Of a DNA stretch of 64,000 nucleotides, positions 24,639 through 33,825 are shown one piece after another; positions within the stretch are counted from its first letter, which is position 1; the number at the start of each line of letters is the position of its first letter. This DNA is from an uncultured Sphingomonadaceae bacterium (lineage in GTDB: Bacteria > Pseudomonadota > Alphaproteobacteria > Sphingomonadales > Sphingomonadaceae), in contig CANMNF010000002.1 in NCBI GenBank assembly GCA_947499255.1, forward strand, positions 818,430 through 882,429, in the 5' to 3' direction. The position numbers and the translations under genes were made by a program. Under the pieces are notes generated by a model that saw nothing but the letters and a program-made list of their open reading frames with translations, did no database searches and was not told where the DNA came from.

Positions 24639-25253
24639 CTAATGCAGCGTCACGCGGCCTTCATCAGGATCGCCATGGCCATAAAACTCCATCAGCTGCA
24701 CCAGCATCTCGCACCGTTCTTTGATATCGGGCGCTTCGAGCAAGCCTTGCTTGGCCGCCGGATCAAATGGCGCGATCTGTGACACACCATTGATCAGCGC
24801 CACATCATCAAGCTGGGCAACCGAATCCCAATCAATCGCATAGCCTTGGGCATCGGCAAATCGGCGCGCCTCGCGTTCAAAACTGGCGCGTTCAGCAAAG
24901 CTGAGAGCTTCACGCTCCGGCTCTTCCAATAGCTCAGCTTCGATCTGGCGGAAGGGCGTTACAACGTCCAATTCGCGCAGCAGGCGAAACCGCGCCTCGC
25001 CGGTAAGGACGATATTGTAGCGTCCATCATCGGACGCCTCGACATCCTCAATCTTGCCAACACAGCCGACGGTGAACAGCGGCGCATCTTCAATGCTTTC
25101 CTGCGGCTGGATCATCGCAATGCGCCTATCACGCGCCAAAGCAGAGCCAACCAGCTCGCGATAGCGCGGCTCAAAAATATGCAGCGGCAATTGCAATCCG
25201 GGAAACAGGATCACACCGGGCAGGGGAAAGATGGAAAGGCGCGTTTTGCTCAC
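24639..25253 (-). CDS. LON substrate-binding domain protein
   Basis: A 204-residue protein composed of the Lon N-terminal (substrate-recognition) domain alone: LSIFPLPGVILFPGLQLPLHIFEPRYRELV is the family signature. No AAA+ or protease domain is present, so it does not degrade proteins itself. It begins with GTG 25253, whose last base overlaps the stop of the thioredoxin gene (GTGA), meaning coupled translation with that upstream gene. In alphaproteobacteria the two genes commonly travel together, so the pair probably acts in protein quality control; that is inference. Confidence 0.88.
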   Translation of the reverse strand: MSKTRLSIFPLPGVILFPGLQLPLHIFEPRYRELVGSALARDRRIAMIQPQESIEDAPLFTVGCVGKIEDVEASDDGRYNIVLTGEARFRLLRELDVVTPFRQIEAELLEEPEREALSFAERASFEREARRFADAQGYAIDWDSVAQLDDVALINGVSQIAPFDPAAKQGLLEAPDIKERCEMLVQLMEFYGHGDPDEGRVTLH

Positions 25254-26197
25254 CCGAACAATAGCAGCGAAAGCTTGCGCCGCTCTCCTGATACCCACGG
25301 ATCCTCAAGGCCAACCGCTTCAAAGAATTGCAACAGTTTGGCTTTGGCCGCGCCTTCATTCCATTCCGGATCGCGCTGGATCATGGTGAGCAATGTAGCC
25401 GACGCTTCATCACGCTCTCCCGCTGCAAAGGCAGCTTCGGCAAACGCCATTTGCGCATCCATATCATCTGGTGCGGACTGGGCGGCAGAACGAAGGCCGG
25501 CAAGCTCGCTATCGTCCACCTGCTCTCCGGCAAGCTCAAGCTGCGTTGCGGCCTGCACGATGGCAGGATCGTCTTTCAATTCTTCGGGCACACGGGTCAG
25601 CGCTTCTTTCGCCTCGTCCATCATGCCGCCGGCGATCAATGATTTGAGCAGTCCGCCTTGTACGCTAGCATTGTCGGGCGCCATTTGTGCGATTTGGGCA
25701 AAAACGCCGATGGCGCGCTCATGATCGCCTTCGGCCAACACTTGCTCACCCATCGCCACCAACTGATCGATATCGGGCGCTTGCTGACCATCCGGCCCGC
25801 CTTCGCCGCCGCCATTTACCGGGATTTGCTTGAGGATCTCATCCAGTGCCTTTTTCAGCTCCGATTCGCTGCGGGCTGGCGTGAGATCAGCCACGGGCTG
25901 GCCCTGAAAAATCGCATAGACCGTGGGGATCGACTGCACTTGAAACTGGCTGGCGATGAACTTTTCTTCATCCACATTCACTTTGGCCAGCATCACGCCT
26001 TTATCGGCATATTCAGCGGCAACCTTCTCAAGGATCGGGGTAAGCGCTTTGCACGGTCCGCACCATTCCGCCCAGAAATCAAGGATCACCAGCTTATTGC
26101 GGCTGGGCTCAACAACTTGAGTACGGAAACGGTCGACCGCTTTTTGCTCGTCGATATTAAGGGGCGGGGTGGCCAAGGTGTGATGCTCCTGCTGCAT
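25250..26197 (-). CDS. cnoX: Thioredoxin-TPR protein (CnoX/YbbN-like chaperedoxin)
   Basis: A 315-residue cytosolic protein. The N-terminal thioredoxin fold carries LVILDFWAEWCGPCKALTPIL with an intact WCGPC active site; the rest is a run of TPR-like helices (e.g. DHERAIGVFAQIAQMAPDNASVQGG). This layout is that of CnoX, a holdase that also forms mixed disulphides and passes clients to GroEL. The E. coli protein lacks the CxxC, but the Caulobacter-type has it, as here. ATG 26197 (MQQEHHTLATPP) is chosen over 26236. Its stop overlaps the LON-domain gene start. Confidence 0.9.
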   Translation of the reverse strand: MQQEHHTLATPPLNIDEQKAVDRFRTQVVEPSRNKLVILDFWAEWCGPCKALTPILEKVAAEYADKGVMLAKVNVDEEKFIASQFQVQSIPTVYAIFQGQPVADLTPARSESELKKALDEILKQIPVNGGGEGGPDGQQAPDIDQLVAMGEQVLAEGDHERAIGVFAQIAQMAPDNASVQGGLLKSLIAGGMMDEAKEALTRVPEELKDDPAIVQAATQLELAGEQVDDSELAGLRSAAQSAPDDMDAQMAFAEAAFAAGERDEASATLLTMIQRDPEWNEGAAKAKLLQFFEAVGLEDPWVSGERRKLSLLLFG

Positions 26198-26356
26198 TTG
26201 TGTCTTTGTGCACGCAATGTGGCGTTTTATAGCCATTTGTGAAGGGGGTGGGGTTAAACCGGTGCCCGCTTGCGATTTCCCTCTTGCGGGGTGGGAAAGG
26301 CGGTGCTAACCGCGCCGCTCCTCATTCGGAAGAACATTTCGAATTAGCGTCTGTGA

Positions 26357-26431
26357 GCGGGCGTAGCTCAGGGGTAGAGCACAACCTTGCCAAGGTTGGG
26401 GTCGGGCGTTCGAATCGCCTCGCCCGCTCCA
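26357..26431 (+). tRNA. tRNA-Gly (anticodon GCC)
   Basis: A complete cloverleaf: acceptor gcgggcg pairs with cgcccgc, D arm tagctcaggggtagagc, anticodon stem-loop caaccttgccaaggttg with GCC, T arm with ggttcgaat-like gcgttcgaatcgc, and an encoded CCA at 26429-26431. A T run (atttttcc) follows directly and may terminate. Confidence 0.97.
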
Positions 26432-26619
26432 TTTTTCCTATCGTGACAGGTCTGGACACGCGCCCTATGGGTGCGTGCGTTATGTTTCTTGTCGTCTTTC
26501 GCAATCACAAGCGCGACCATTGAGATGCAGATGCGCGGGCGCGCGGAGTATCATCAAGGTTACACGATGTTCGCAGGTACCCCATCGCGCATCTATCATT
26601 TTAACCAGAAGGACGAGGC
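26432..26619. other. Short intergenic region after tRNA-Gly
   Basis: About 190 bases with the post-tRNA T run at its start and an AGAAGGACGAGG ribosome site at its end (before 26620). No other feature is visible. Confidence 0.3.
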
Positions 26620-26964
26620 GTGATTGAACTATACGGCATCCCCAATTGTGACACGGTGAAAAAGACGCGTAACTGGCTGGATGGACATGGCCATGCCTAT
26701 CACTTTAACGATTACAAAAAGGTCGGCGTTGATCCGTTGCAACTGGCCAGCTGGGCGCGCGAAGTGGGTTGGGAAAAGCTGCTGAACAAACGCGGCACAA
26801 CTTTTCGCAAGCTGGATGATGGTGACAAGGCGGACTTGGATGAAGCCAAAGCGCTCAAATTAATGGAAGCCAATCCCAGCATGATCAAACGCCCTGTTGC
26901 CGAAACACCGGGCGGGGTTCTGGTGGGCTTTGTCTTGAGCGAATGGGAAGATCGTCTTCAATGA
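26620..26964 (+). CDS. ArsC/Spx-family protein (YffB-like)
   Basis: A 114-residue thioredoxin-fold protein. It opens with IELYGIPNCDTVKKTRNWLD, placing the single catalytic-position cysteine at residue 10 as in ArsC/Spx/YffB, then the FNDYKKVGVD strand and the KRPVAETPGGVLVGF cis-Pro region. The family includes glutaredoxin-dependent arsenate reductases and the glutathione-dependent YffB; this length and motif fit YffB better, so true arsenate reduction is doubtful. GTG start with AGAAGGACGAGG upstream. It overlaps the next gene by ATGA. Confidence 0.85.
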   Translation: MIELYGIPNCDTVKKTRNWLDGHGHAYHFNDYKKVGVDPLQLASWAREVGWEKLLNKRGTTFRKLDDGDKADLDEAKALKLMEANPSMIKRPVAETPGGVLVGFVLSEWEDRLQ

Positions 26965-28046
26965 GAGAGTTGGCAAAGAGCAAGTTGGCAATGAGCAAGT
27001 TGGCAATGAGAAACTCAGCTAGGAGTTGTCCAGCAAAGTGGCTTGCCTTTCTTGCAGCCTTGGTGCTGGCTGTTCCGGCTATGGCTGAAGACTTTATCAT
27101 CATCGCGCATCGCGGCGCTTCGGGCGATCGGCCTGAGCATACCTTGGCTGCGTATGAGCTGGGCATTGATCAGGGCGCCGATTATATTGAACCCGATCTG
27201 GTGGCGACCAAAGATGGCGTTCTTGTCGCGCGGCATGAGAACGAGATTTCCCAAACCACCGATGTGGCTGAGCGGAGCGAATTTGCGGATCGCAAGGCGA
27301 CCAAGCTGATCGACGGGGAAGAGTTCACCGGCTGGTTTACCGAAGATTTCACGCTCGCTGAATTGCGCACTCTGCGCGCGAAAGAGCGCTTGCCCGATAT
27401 GCGCCCCCAAAATACGCGCTTCGATGGCTTGTATCAGGTGCCCACTTTGGCCGAGATCATAAAGCTGGTCCGGGCCAAGGAAGCACAGACGGGCCGCGTG
27501 ATTGGCCTTTATCCTGAGATCAAGCATCCGACCTATTTTATGGGGCAGGGCCATGATCTGGCAGAAATGCTGGTCGAGCAATTGGGCGAGGCGGGATATG
27601 CAGGTGAAGACGCGCCTGTCTTTATCCAATGCTTTGAAGCCGGGCCATTGGCGCGCCTTGACGGGCTGACCGATCTGCGGTTGATTCAATTGGTATCGGT
27701 TGATGGCGGTCCTGCAGACAGGCCGGGTGAAACCTATGCCGATATGTTGAGCGATGAGGGGCTGGCGCAGATCGCGGAATACGCCGATGGCATTGGAGCG
27801 AACTGGAAGCTTGTTGTGGGTGAGCATGACACCGCGCAATCAGACCTGGTTGAACGCGCGCATGCAACAGGCTTGCTGGTCCATGTGTGGACCCTGCGGC
27901 AAGAAAGCGACTTTCTGCCCGGATGGGCCGTGAACAGCGACAGGCGGCTGTTTCTCGCGCTTTATCTGGCCAAGGCGGATGGTGTCTTTGCCGATTCACC
28001 GGGCCGCGCCGTATCGTTTCGCCAACGGGCCACACCTGTGCCATAG
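26961..28046 (+). CDS. glpQ: Glycerophosphodiester phosphodiesterase
   Basis: About 361 residues, exported, hydrolysing glycerophosphodiesters to glycerol-3-phosphate in the periplasm. After an n-region with repeated SKLAM and a hydrophobic core ending VPAMAEDF, the GDPD motifs appear: IIAHRGASGDRPEHTLAAYELGIDQGADYIEPDLVATKDGVLVARHE (catalytic His, metal-binding E-x-D), GLYQVPTLAE, and IGLYPEIKHP. Length matches GlpQ-type enzymes. ATG 26961 overlaps the previous stop by ATGA; the frame also opens at 26943 but lies inside that gene. It converges on ubiG with a 10-base gap. Confidence 0.92.
   Translation: MRELAKSKLAMSKLAMRNSARSCPAKWLAFLAALVLAVPAMAEDFIIIAHRGASGDRPEHTLAAYELGIDQGADYIEPDLVATKDGVLVARHENEISQTTDVAERSEFADRKATKLIDGEEFTGWFTEDFTLAELRTLRAKERLPDMRPQNTRFDGLYQVPTLAEIIKLVRAKEAQTGRVIGLYPEIKHPTYFMGQGHDLAEMLVEQLGEAGYAGEDAPVFIQCFEAGPLARLDGLTDLRLIQLVSVDGGPADRPGETYADMLSDEGLAQIAEYADGIGANWKLVVGEHDTAQSDLVERAHATGLLVHVWTLRQESDFLPGWAVNSDRRLFLALYLAKADGVFADSPGRAVSFRQRATPVP
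26979..27008 (+). repeat. 15-bp in-frame tandem repeat in GlpQ signal region
   Basis: The unit agcaagttggcaatg occurs twice perfectly (26979-26993, 26994-27008), with a partial copy before it (gagttggcaaag). It encodes SKLAM repeats in the n-region of the signal peptide and so adds lysines and hydrophobic residues before the core. Confidence 0.9.
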
Positions 28047-28056
28047 TTTGCGCTGT

Positions 28057-28794
28057 TTATTTGCGGCTGACCGTGGCGATATAATTTAGGCCCAGATCAC
28101 CTGATAGATGCAGGCCTTTATCGGGCCGCCAGCTAATGCCTTTGGGCTCGTCCATGCTCAGGCCCGCATCGGATAGCAAATCGCCCAATTCTTCAGGCGT
28201 TACAAAGTCATCCCAGTGATGCGTGCCGCGCGGGATGGCGCCAACGGCTTCTGCTGCGCCGATCAGCAGCGCGCGGCTGGCCACGGTTTTGTTGGGAGTG
28301 GAAAGGATCATCAAGCCGCCGGGCGCCAATCGGTCCGCCAAAGTCGCGAGGAATGCTGGCTTGTCTGCGACATGTTCGATCACTTCAAGACACGTCACCA
28401 GATCGAACTGACCCAGACCCAGCATCGAAAGCTCTCCGGGTATATAGCGGATATCCAGCCCCGCACCTTCGGAATGAAGCGCGGCGGCTTGCGTGTTCTG
28501 AGGCGCGGCGTCAACGCCGGTGACTTCGGCCCCCATGCGTGCCAAAGGCTCACACACCAAGCCCGCACCACACCCCACATCCAAAGCGGCTTTGCCCAAA
28601 AGTGGCCGCACGCTTTCAATATCGCCGCCCCAATGCACATCAATTGCTTCCCGAATGAAGCGCAGCCGCACGGGATTAAGCTTGTGCAACATGGCCGAAC
28701 TGCCACTTGGATCCCACCATTCAGCGGCCAATGCACCGAAATGCGCGGCCTCATCAGGGCGAATGGTTGCGTTGGATAGGCTTGCGTCAGACAT
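28057..28794 (-). CDS. ubiG: Ubiquinone biosynthesis O-methyltransferase
   Basis: A 245-residue SAM-dependent methyltransferase that makes both O-methylations of ubiquinone. UbiG hallmarks: EAAHFGALAAEWWDPSGSSAMLHKLNPVRLRFI at the N-terminus, SAM motif I LDVGCGAGLVCEPLARMGAEVTGVDAA, QFDLVTCLEVIEHV, LMILSTPNKT and the GTHHWDDFVTPEEL block. Start ATG 28794. It is divergent from lysC with about 70 bases between. Confidence 0.95.
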   Translation of the reverse strand: MSDASLSNATIRPDEAAHFGALAAEWWDPSGSSAMLHKLNPVRLRFIREAIDVHWGGDIESVRPLLGKAALDVGCGAGLVCEPLARMGAEVTGVDAAPQNTQAAALHSEGAGLDIRYIPGELSMLGLGQFDLVTCLEVIEHVADKPAFLATLADRLAPGGLMILSTPNKTVASRALLIGAAEAVGAIPRGTHHWDDFVTPEELGDLLSDAGLSMDEPKGISWRPDKGLHLSGDLGLNYIATVSRK

Positions 28795-28862
28795 GATCGC
28801 TCCCTAACAGCGCGCGGGGGATTCAACCAGACGGAACTAAGGCCAGTTAAAGGACGATATTC

Positions 28863-30140
28863 TTGGCGCGGATTGTAATGAAATTTGGCGGCACCTCGAT
28901 GGCCGGGACAGAACGCATTCGCCGCGTGGCCAATATCGTGCGCGCGCAGGCGGCTGCGGGCAATGAAGTTGCCGTGGTGGTCAGCGCAATGGCGGGGGAG
29001 ACGGATCGTCTGGTCAATTTCTGCCGCGAAGCCAATCCGCTTTATGATCCTGCTGAATATGATGTGGTTGTTTCCAGCGGCGAACAGGTCACATCGGGCC
29101 TTCTTGCACTGACGTTGCAATCAATGGGCTGTGATGCGCGCAGTTGGATGGGCTGGCAGGTTCCGATCAACACTTTTGCCAATCACGCCAATGCGCGAGT
29201 GGGCGATATTGATGCCGAAAAGCTTATCGCCTCCATGCAATCAGGCCAAATCGCTGTATTGCCCGGCTTCCAAGGCGTGTCCGAAGAAGGCCGCATCACC
29301 ACGATGGGCCGCGGCGGTTCTGATACCTCAGCTGTGGCCGTTGCTGCGGCGGTTGATGCAGATCGCTGCGATATTTATACCGATGTGGACGGCGTTTATA
29401 CAACCGATCCGCGCATCGTTTCGCGCGCCCGCAAACAGAAATATGTCACCTTTGAAGAAATGCTCGAACTGGCATCGGTGGGCGCAAAAGTCTTGCAAAC
29501 CCGCTCGGTCAGCTTGGCAATGAAGCGCGGCGTGCGCTTGCAAGTGCTAAGCTCCTTCGTCGAGGAAGGCGCACCAAGCGCAGATACACTACCTGGCACC
29601 ATGATTGTCTCTGATGAAGAGATGGATGCCATTCTGGAGGAAAACAACGTGGAACGTCAGAGCGTTACCGGCATCGCCCATGATAAAAACGAAGCTCGCG
29701 TGGTGTTAACCCGTGTGCCGGATAAGCCCGGCGCTGTGTCGGAGATTTTCCTGCCGCTTGGCGATGCAGGCATCAATGTCGATATGATTATCCAGAATGT
29801 CGGCCGCGATAAAGGTGAGACGGATGTGACATTCACGGTCCCTCAGGCTGAACTTGCGCGCGCAATTGCGCTGCTGGAAGAAAAGCAGAGCGTGATCGGT
29901 TTCAACCGTATTATCTCCGATGCGAATGTCGCCAAAATCAGCGTTGTTGGTATGGGCATGAAAAGCCATGGCGGTGTGGCGGCCTTGATGTTCAAGACGC
30001 TGGCTGATCGCGGGATCAATGTGCAGGCCATCTCAACCAGTGAAATCAAGATCAGCGTCTTGATCGATGCCGATGAGACAGAGCTGGCTGTGCGTGTGCT
30101 GCATTCCGCTTATGGCTTGGACAGCCAAGAGGCGGCTTAA
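28863..30140 (+). CDS. lysC: Aspartate kinase
   Basis: A 425-residue monofunctional aspartokinase, first step of the Lys/Thr/Met/diaminopimelate route. Kinase motifs: IVMKFGGTSMAG, VVSSGEQVTSGLLA, TMGRGGSDTSAVAVAAA and CDIYTDVDGVYTTDPR. Two C-terminal ACT domains follow (VTGIAHDKNEARVVLTRVPDKPG and KISVVGMGMKSHGGVAALMFKTLADRGINVQAISTSEIKISVLID), so feedback inhibition by lysine/threonine is likely from the family. The initiator is TTG 28863 behind AAAGGA. Its stop shares TTAA with the convergent downstream gene. Confidence 0.95.
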   Translation: MARIVMKFGGTSMAGTERIRRVANIVRAQAAAGNEVAVVVSAMAGETDRLVNFCREANPLYDPAEYDVVVSSGEQVTSGLLALTLQSMGCDARSWMGWQVPINTFANHANARVGDIDAEKLIASMQSGQIAVLPGFQGVSEEGRITTMGRGGSDTSAVAVAAAVDADRCDIYTDVDGVYTTDPRIVSRARKQKYVTFEEMLELASVGAKVLQTRSVSLAMKRGVRLQVLSSFVEEGAPSADTLPGTMIVSDEEMDAILEENNVERQSVTGIAHDKNEARVVLTRVPDKPGAVSEIFLPLGDAGINVDMIIQNVGRDKGETDVTFTVPQAELARAIALLEEKQSVIGFNRIISDANVAKISVVGMGMKSHGGVAALMFKTLADRGINVQAISTSEIKISVLIDADETELAVRVLHSAYGLDSQEAA

Positions 30141-31765
30141 CCCGCTTCTTGGCCATTGGCATCAAGCCAGTTCCAAACCGCTGAAATCACGACCGAGCCT
30201 TCGCCCACAGAGCTGGCGACGCGCTTAACCGATCCTGCGCGCACATCGCCCACTGCGAAGATACCCTCACGGCTGGTGGCGTATGGTGATGCAGCGTCAA
30301 CCGCCTCTCCGGTAAGGACAAAGCCGCGTCCATCCAGCTCCACCAGATCAGATAACCAGCCCGTATTGGGCGCCGCACCGATCATGATAAACAGTGCGCG
30401 TGTATCGAGGCGCCATTTGCCATCGCCGCTTTTGATCGTGACCGCTTCCAGGCTTTCATCGCCATGCAAAGCGTCCACCTGAGCGCCATAATGCACCGTG
30501 ATCTTGGGATCGGCTTCAAGCCGATTGGACAGATAGCTCGACATGGAAGCGGCAAGGCTATCTCCGCGTACCAACACATGCACATGGCTGGCTGAGCGCG
30601 ACAGATGCATCGCGGCTTGCCCTGCAGAATTGCCGCCACCGATCACGACCGCTTCGGTATTGCGGCAAAAACGCGCTTCCATATCGGTGGCTGCGTAAAA
30701 TACGCCTGCGCTTTCAAATTCTTCCAGCCTGTCTATCGGCAAGCGGCGATATTGTACCCCCGTCGCTACCAAAATGGCGCGCGCGCAAATTTCTGTCTCG
30801 TTGGTGCCCAAGGTGGCGCAAAAAGTCCCATCTTCGGCGATCCGCAGCGCACTAACCCGGCGCGGCATGGCAAAACGGGTGCCGAATTTAAGCGCCTGTA
30901 TCTCCCCGCGATAAACCAGATCAGAGCCTGATATGCCCGTGGGAAAGCCCATGTAGTTTTCAATCCGGCTCGACGTGCCCGCTTGCCCGCCAATCGCGCT
31001 ATCTTCTACCAGCAGCGCGCAGAGCCCTTCGCTTCCGGCATAGACCGCAGCTGCAACGCCGCCAGGGCCACCGCCTACAATTAGCAGGTCAAACATGGTC
31101 TCAGGATCAGCCTCAAGGTCCAGATTGAGCAATTGTGCGACTTTGCGCGGGCATGGATCCTCGATCACGTGGTTCTGATTGAAAATTACCGCAGGTTCAT
31201 GATCGGAAAGACGGCACAATGCAGCTGCTTCATCGTCCCCGCCATCCAGATCAAAACTTTGAAATGGTACGCGGTTGCGGCTGAGGAAGCGCTCCACATC
31301 CTGCACCTGTGCGTCGCGATCTGCCCCGATCAGCTTGATAGAGGAGTTCTTGGCCTGAAACTGGCGCTGGCGCCGGGCAACAAAGACGGTGATGATGTGG
31401 TCGGAAAGTTCAGGAACCCGCCCCATCAATGCCAGCATATCTTCCCGCGTGGCTTCGATGGTACGGGTTGGCTTGACCGCGCGCATGGGCAGGAAGAAAG
31501 ATCCTGCATTGAGGAAGCCGATATCGCCCATAAATTGCGTGGGGCCAAGCGAGGATTCAATCATCCTTTCGCCTGAATATGGGTCGACAAGCTCTATCTC
31601 GCCTTCGAGAAGATAGACGAAGCGGTCCTGCTTGTCGCCAACCTCGACAACGGTTTCGCCCGCCTCATAGCTTCGCTCTTTCGCGATTTGCCTTATCGCG
31701 TCCACATGCGCATCGGCCAAAGGCACGCGTCGCATGGTTTCCAATTCAACGCCAATGCCTTCCAT
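30137..31765 (-). CDS. cNMP-binding / glutaredoxin-like / FAD reductase fusion
   Basis: About 542 residues in three parts. Residues 1-115 form a cyclic-nucleotide-binding beta-barrel (ERSYEAGETVVEVGDKQDRFVYLLEGEIELVDP). About 130-210 is a glutaredoxin-like domain (IKLIGADRDAQVQDVERFLSRNRVPFQSFDLD). From about 225 comes a thioredoxin-reductase-type flavoprotein (FDLLIVGGGPGGVAAAVYAG; AVVIGGGNSAGQAAMHLS; GIFAVGDVRAGSVKRVASSVGEGSV). The redox CATC of thioredoxin reductase is replaced by AATD-type sequence (GVFYAATDMEA), so it cannot be a normal disulphide reductase. ATG 31765 follows AAGGGGAA; upstream codons are not homologous. It is divergent from the nitronate monooxygenase-like gene 50 bases away. 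Confidence 0.85.
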   Translation of the reverse strand: MEGIGVELETMRRVPLADAHVDAIRQIAKERSYEAGETVVEVGDKQDRFVYLLEGEIELVDPYSGERMIESSLGPTQFMGDIGFLNAGSFFLPMRAVKPTRTIEATREDMLALMGRVPELSDHIITVFVARRQRQFQAKNSSIKLIGADRDAQVQDVERFLSRNRVPFQSFDLDGGDDEAAALCRLSDHEPAVIFNQNHVIEDPCPRKVAQLLNLDLEADPETMFDLLIVGGGPGGVAAAVYAGSEGLCALLVEDSAIGGQAGTSSRIENYMGFPTGISGSDLVYRGEIQALKFGTRFAMPRRVSALRIAEDGTFCATLGTNETEICARAILVATGVQYRRLPIDRLEEFESAGVFYAATDMEARFCRNTEAVVIGGGNSAGQAAMHLSRSASHVHVLVRGDSLAASMSSYLSNRLEADPKITVHYGAQVDALHGDESLEAVTIKSGDGKWRLDTRALFIMIGAAPNTGWLSDLVELDGRGFVLTGEAVDAASPYATSREGIFAVGDVRAGSVKRVASSVGEGSVVISAVWNWLDANGQEAG

Positions 31766-31814
31766 ATGGGTTCCCCTTGCCTTCATAGCGGTAAGCGCCC
31801 TAAGCGACGCGGCC

Positions 31815-32828
31815 ATGACTGACTTCTCTAAGACAAAAGCGCTGATGGCGCGAGGTTCCGCGTTCCTTGGTTCTGAACACGCCATTTTATGCGGCGCGAT
31901 GAGCTGGGTGTCGGAGCGCAATCTGGTTTCGGCTATTTCCAATGGTGGCGGATTTGGTGTGATCGCGTGCGGCGCGATGACGCCCGAACTGCTCGACACC
32001 GAAATCGCGGCGACCAAAGCGATGACGGACAAACCGTTTGGCGTGAACCTCATCACGATGCATCCTGATCTGATGGAGCTGATCGCGGTATGCACCAAGC
32101 ACGAGGTCACGCATATTGTGCTGGCCGGCGGCATTCCGCCCAAAGGCAGCGTTGCGGCCATTAAAAGCAGCGGCGCAAAAGTCATCGTGTTTGCACCGAC
32201 TTTGGCGCTGGCCAAGAAATTGCTGCGCTCTGGCGCGGATGCTCTTGTGATCGAAGGCATGGAAGCGGGCGGCCATATCGGCCCTGTTTCTACCAGCGTT
32301 CTGGCGCAGGAATTCCTGCCTTCCCTGGCGGAGGATCATCTGGTGTTTGTGGCTGGCGGTATCGGGCGCGGCGAAGCGATGGCATCCTATCTGGAAATGG
32401 GCGCAGTCGGCGTGCAGCTGGGTACGCGTTTTGCCTGCGCCACGGAAAGCATCGCGCATCCCGATTTCAAGAAAGCCTTCTTCCGCGCCAATGCCCGCGA
32501 TGCGATCGCCAGCGTGCAGGTCGATCCGCGCCTGCCGGTGATCCCGGTGCGCGCGCTCAAAAACAAAGGCACAGAGGAATTTACGCAGAAACAGCGCGAA
32601 GTTGCCGCGGTGCTTGATGCAGAAGATATCGCGATGAGCGAAGCGCAATTGCAGATCGAACATTACTGGGCAGGGGCGCTGCGCCGCGCGGTAATCGATG
32701 GCGATGTCGAAAACGGATCGTTGATGGCAGGTCAGTCTGTTGGCATGGTCAAAACAGAAGAGCCCGCTGCTGACATAATCGCAGCTCTGATGGCGCAAAG
32801 CGAAGCGGCTTTGAGCGAACGCCAGTAA
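31815..32828 (+). CDS. Nitronate monooxygenase / FabK-like flavoprotein
   Basis: A 337-residue FMN TIM-barrel protein. Landmarks are ILCGAMSWVSERNLVSAISNGGGFGVIACGAM at the N-terminus, PFGVNLITMHP, ADALVIEGMEAGGHIG with the catalytic-position His, and the phosphate-binding VFVAGGIGRGEAMASYLEMGAVGVQLGTRFACATES. These match the 2-nitropropane dioxygenase (nitronate monooxygenase) family, which also contains enoyl-ACP reductase FabK; the true substrate cannot be settled. ATG 31815 is used; codons from 31734 overlap the divergent gene's start region. Confidence 0.88.
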   Translation: MTDFSKTKALMARGSAFLGSEHAILCGAMSWVSERNLVSAISNGGGFGVIACGAMTPELLDTEIAATKAMTDKPFGVNLITMHPDLMELIAVCTKHEVTHIVLAGGIPPKGSVAAIKSSGAKVIVFAPTLALAKKLLRSGADALVIEGMEAGGHIGPVSTSVLAQEFLPSLAEDHLVFVAGGIGRGEAMASYLEMGAVGVQLGTRFACATESIAHPDFKKAFFRANARDAIASVQVDPRLPVIPVRALKNKGTEEFTQKQREVAAVLDAEDIAMSEAQLQIEHYWAGALRRAVIDGDVENGSLMAGQSVGMVKTEEPAADIIAALMAQSEAALSERQ

Positions 32829-32844
32829 TTAGTGGAGACAGTAT

Positions 32845-33726
32845 ATGTGCACATCCGATCACTTTTCTGGGCAGAACCAAAGCTCTGGCGGGATGAACCG
32901 TCGTCATTTTACCGCGATCAGCGCGGCAGCCATGTTGGCAGCATGTGCGCCTGCGACATCGGCCACGAATTCTGATGAAGCGACAGGCCTGATCGAAACC
33001 GCAGTCACCTTTGATGCGCCCGGCGGCACAATGGACGGCGTTTTCATTCACCCCGCCTCAGGAACATATCCTGGCGTTATCCTGTGGCCAGACATTGCGG
33101 GCCTGCGCCCTTCGAAGATCGAAATGGGCCGTGCTCTGGCTGCTGAAGGTTATGCGGTCCTTGTCGCCAACCCTTACTATCGCAGCGTTGCAGGCCAGCA
33201 ATTTGAGAATTTCGATGCTTTGCTGGAAGTGGGCTTTGGCGCCGTTGCTGACTGGCGCGAAGCCAATACCCCTGCTGCAATCATGGAAAGCGCAGCGGCT
33301 ATTGTTGCATGGCTCGATATGCAGGATGCGGTCGATACAAGTCGCGGCATAGGGGTACAGGGCTATTGCATGACGGGCACGTGGACTGCGCTGGCGGCGG
33401 CTTCTGTGCCGGACCGGGTTAAAGCAGCCGCTGCCTTCCATCCAGGCAGTTTTCTTGGCGATGATCCGTTAGCGGCGGTCAATGTCTTTGACCGGATCGC
33501 TGATGATGCTGGCGCACTGATGGCTCTGGCACGCAATGATGATGCCGATGCGCCAGAAGAAAAGACGCAGATACGCGCTGCTGCTGAGGCAACGGGGCTG
33601 GATGCGACGGTCAAAGTCTATACCGGTGATCACGGCTGGACCGTGCCCGACAGTCCGGCTTACGATGCACAGGCCGCGGCTGAAGCGCTGTCCGATCTGC
33701 TGGCGCTATATTCCAAGCATCTTTAA
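32845..33726 (+). CDS. Dienelactone hydrolase-like Tat lipoprotein
   Basis: A 293-residue alpha/beta-hydrolase. The N-terminus MNRRHFTAISAAAMLAAC (from residue 17) has a twin arginine and a lipobox, so export by Tat as a lipoprotein is likely. The DLH pattern follows: DGVFIHPASGTYPGVILWPDIAGLRP, the nucleophile elbow GVQGYCMTG with Cys in place of Ser, an acid in ARNDDAD and His in YTGDHGWTVPD. DLH enzymes open lactones in aromatic catabolism; no such genes are near, so the substrate is open. It lies 16 bases after the flavoprotein gene and probably shares its transcript. Confidence 0.88.
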   Translation: MCTSDHFSGQNQSSGGMNRRHFTAISAAAMLAACAPATSATNSDEATGLIETAVTFDAPGGTMDGVFIHPASGTYPGVILWPDIAGLRPSKIEMGRALAAEGYAVLVANPYYRSVAGQQFENFDALLEVGFGAVADWREANTPAAIMESAAAIVAWLDMQDAVDTSRGIGVQGYCMTGTWTALAAASVPDRVKAAAAFHPGSFLGDDPLAAVNVFDRIADDAGALMALARNDDADAPEEKTQIRAAAEATGLDATVKVYTGDHGWTVPDSPAYDAQAAAEALSDLLALYSKHL

Positions 33727-33825
33727 GGCGCGCGCAGACCGTATCGAAATCCCCTTGGCCCCCGGCGCAACTGGCTTATAGTGGCATTGTGCGAGCTGGG
33801 TGAACTAGCCGCCGGGGAGAGAGAT

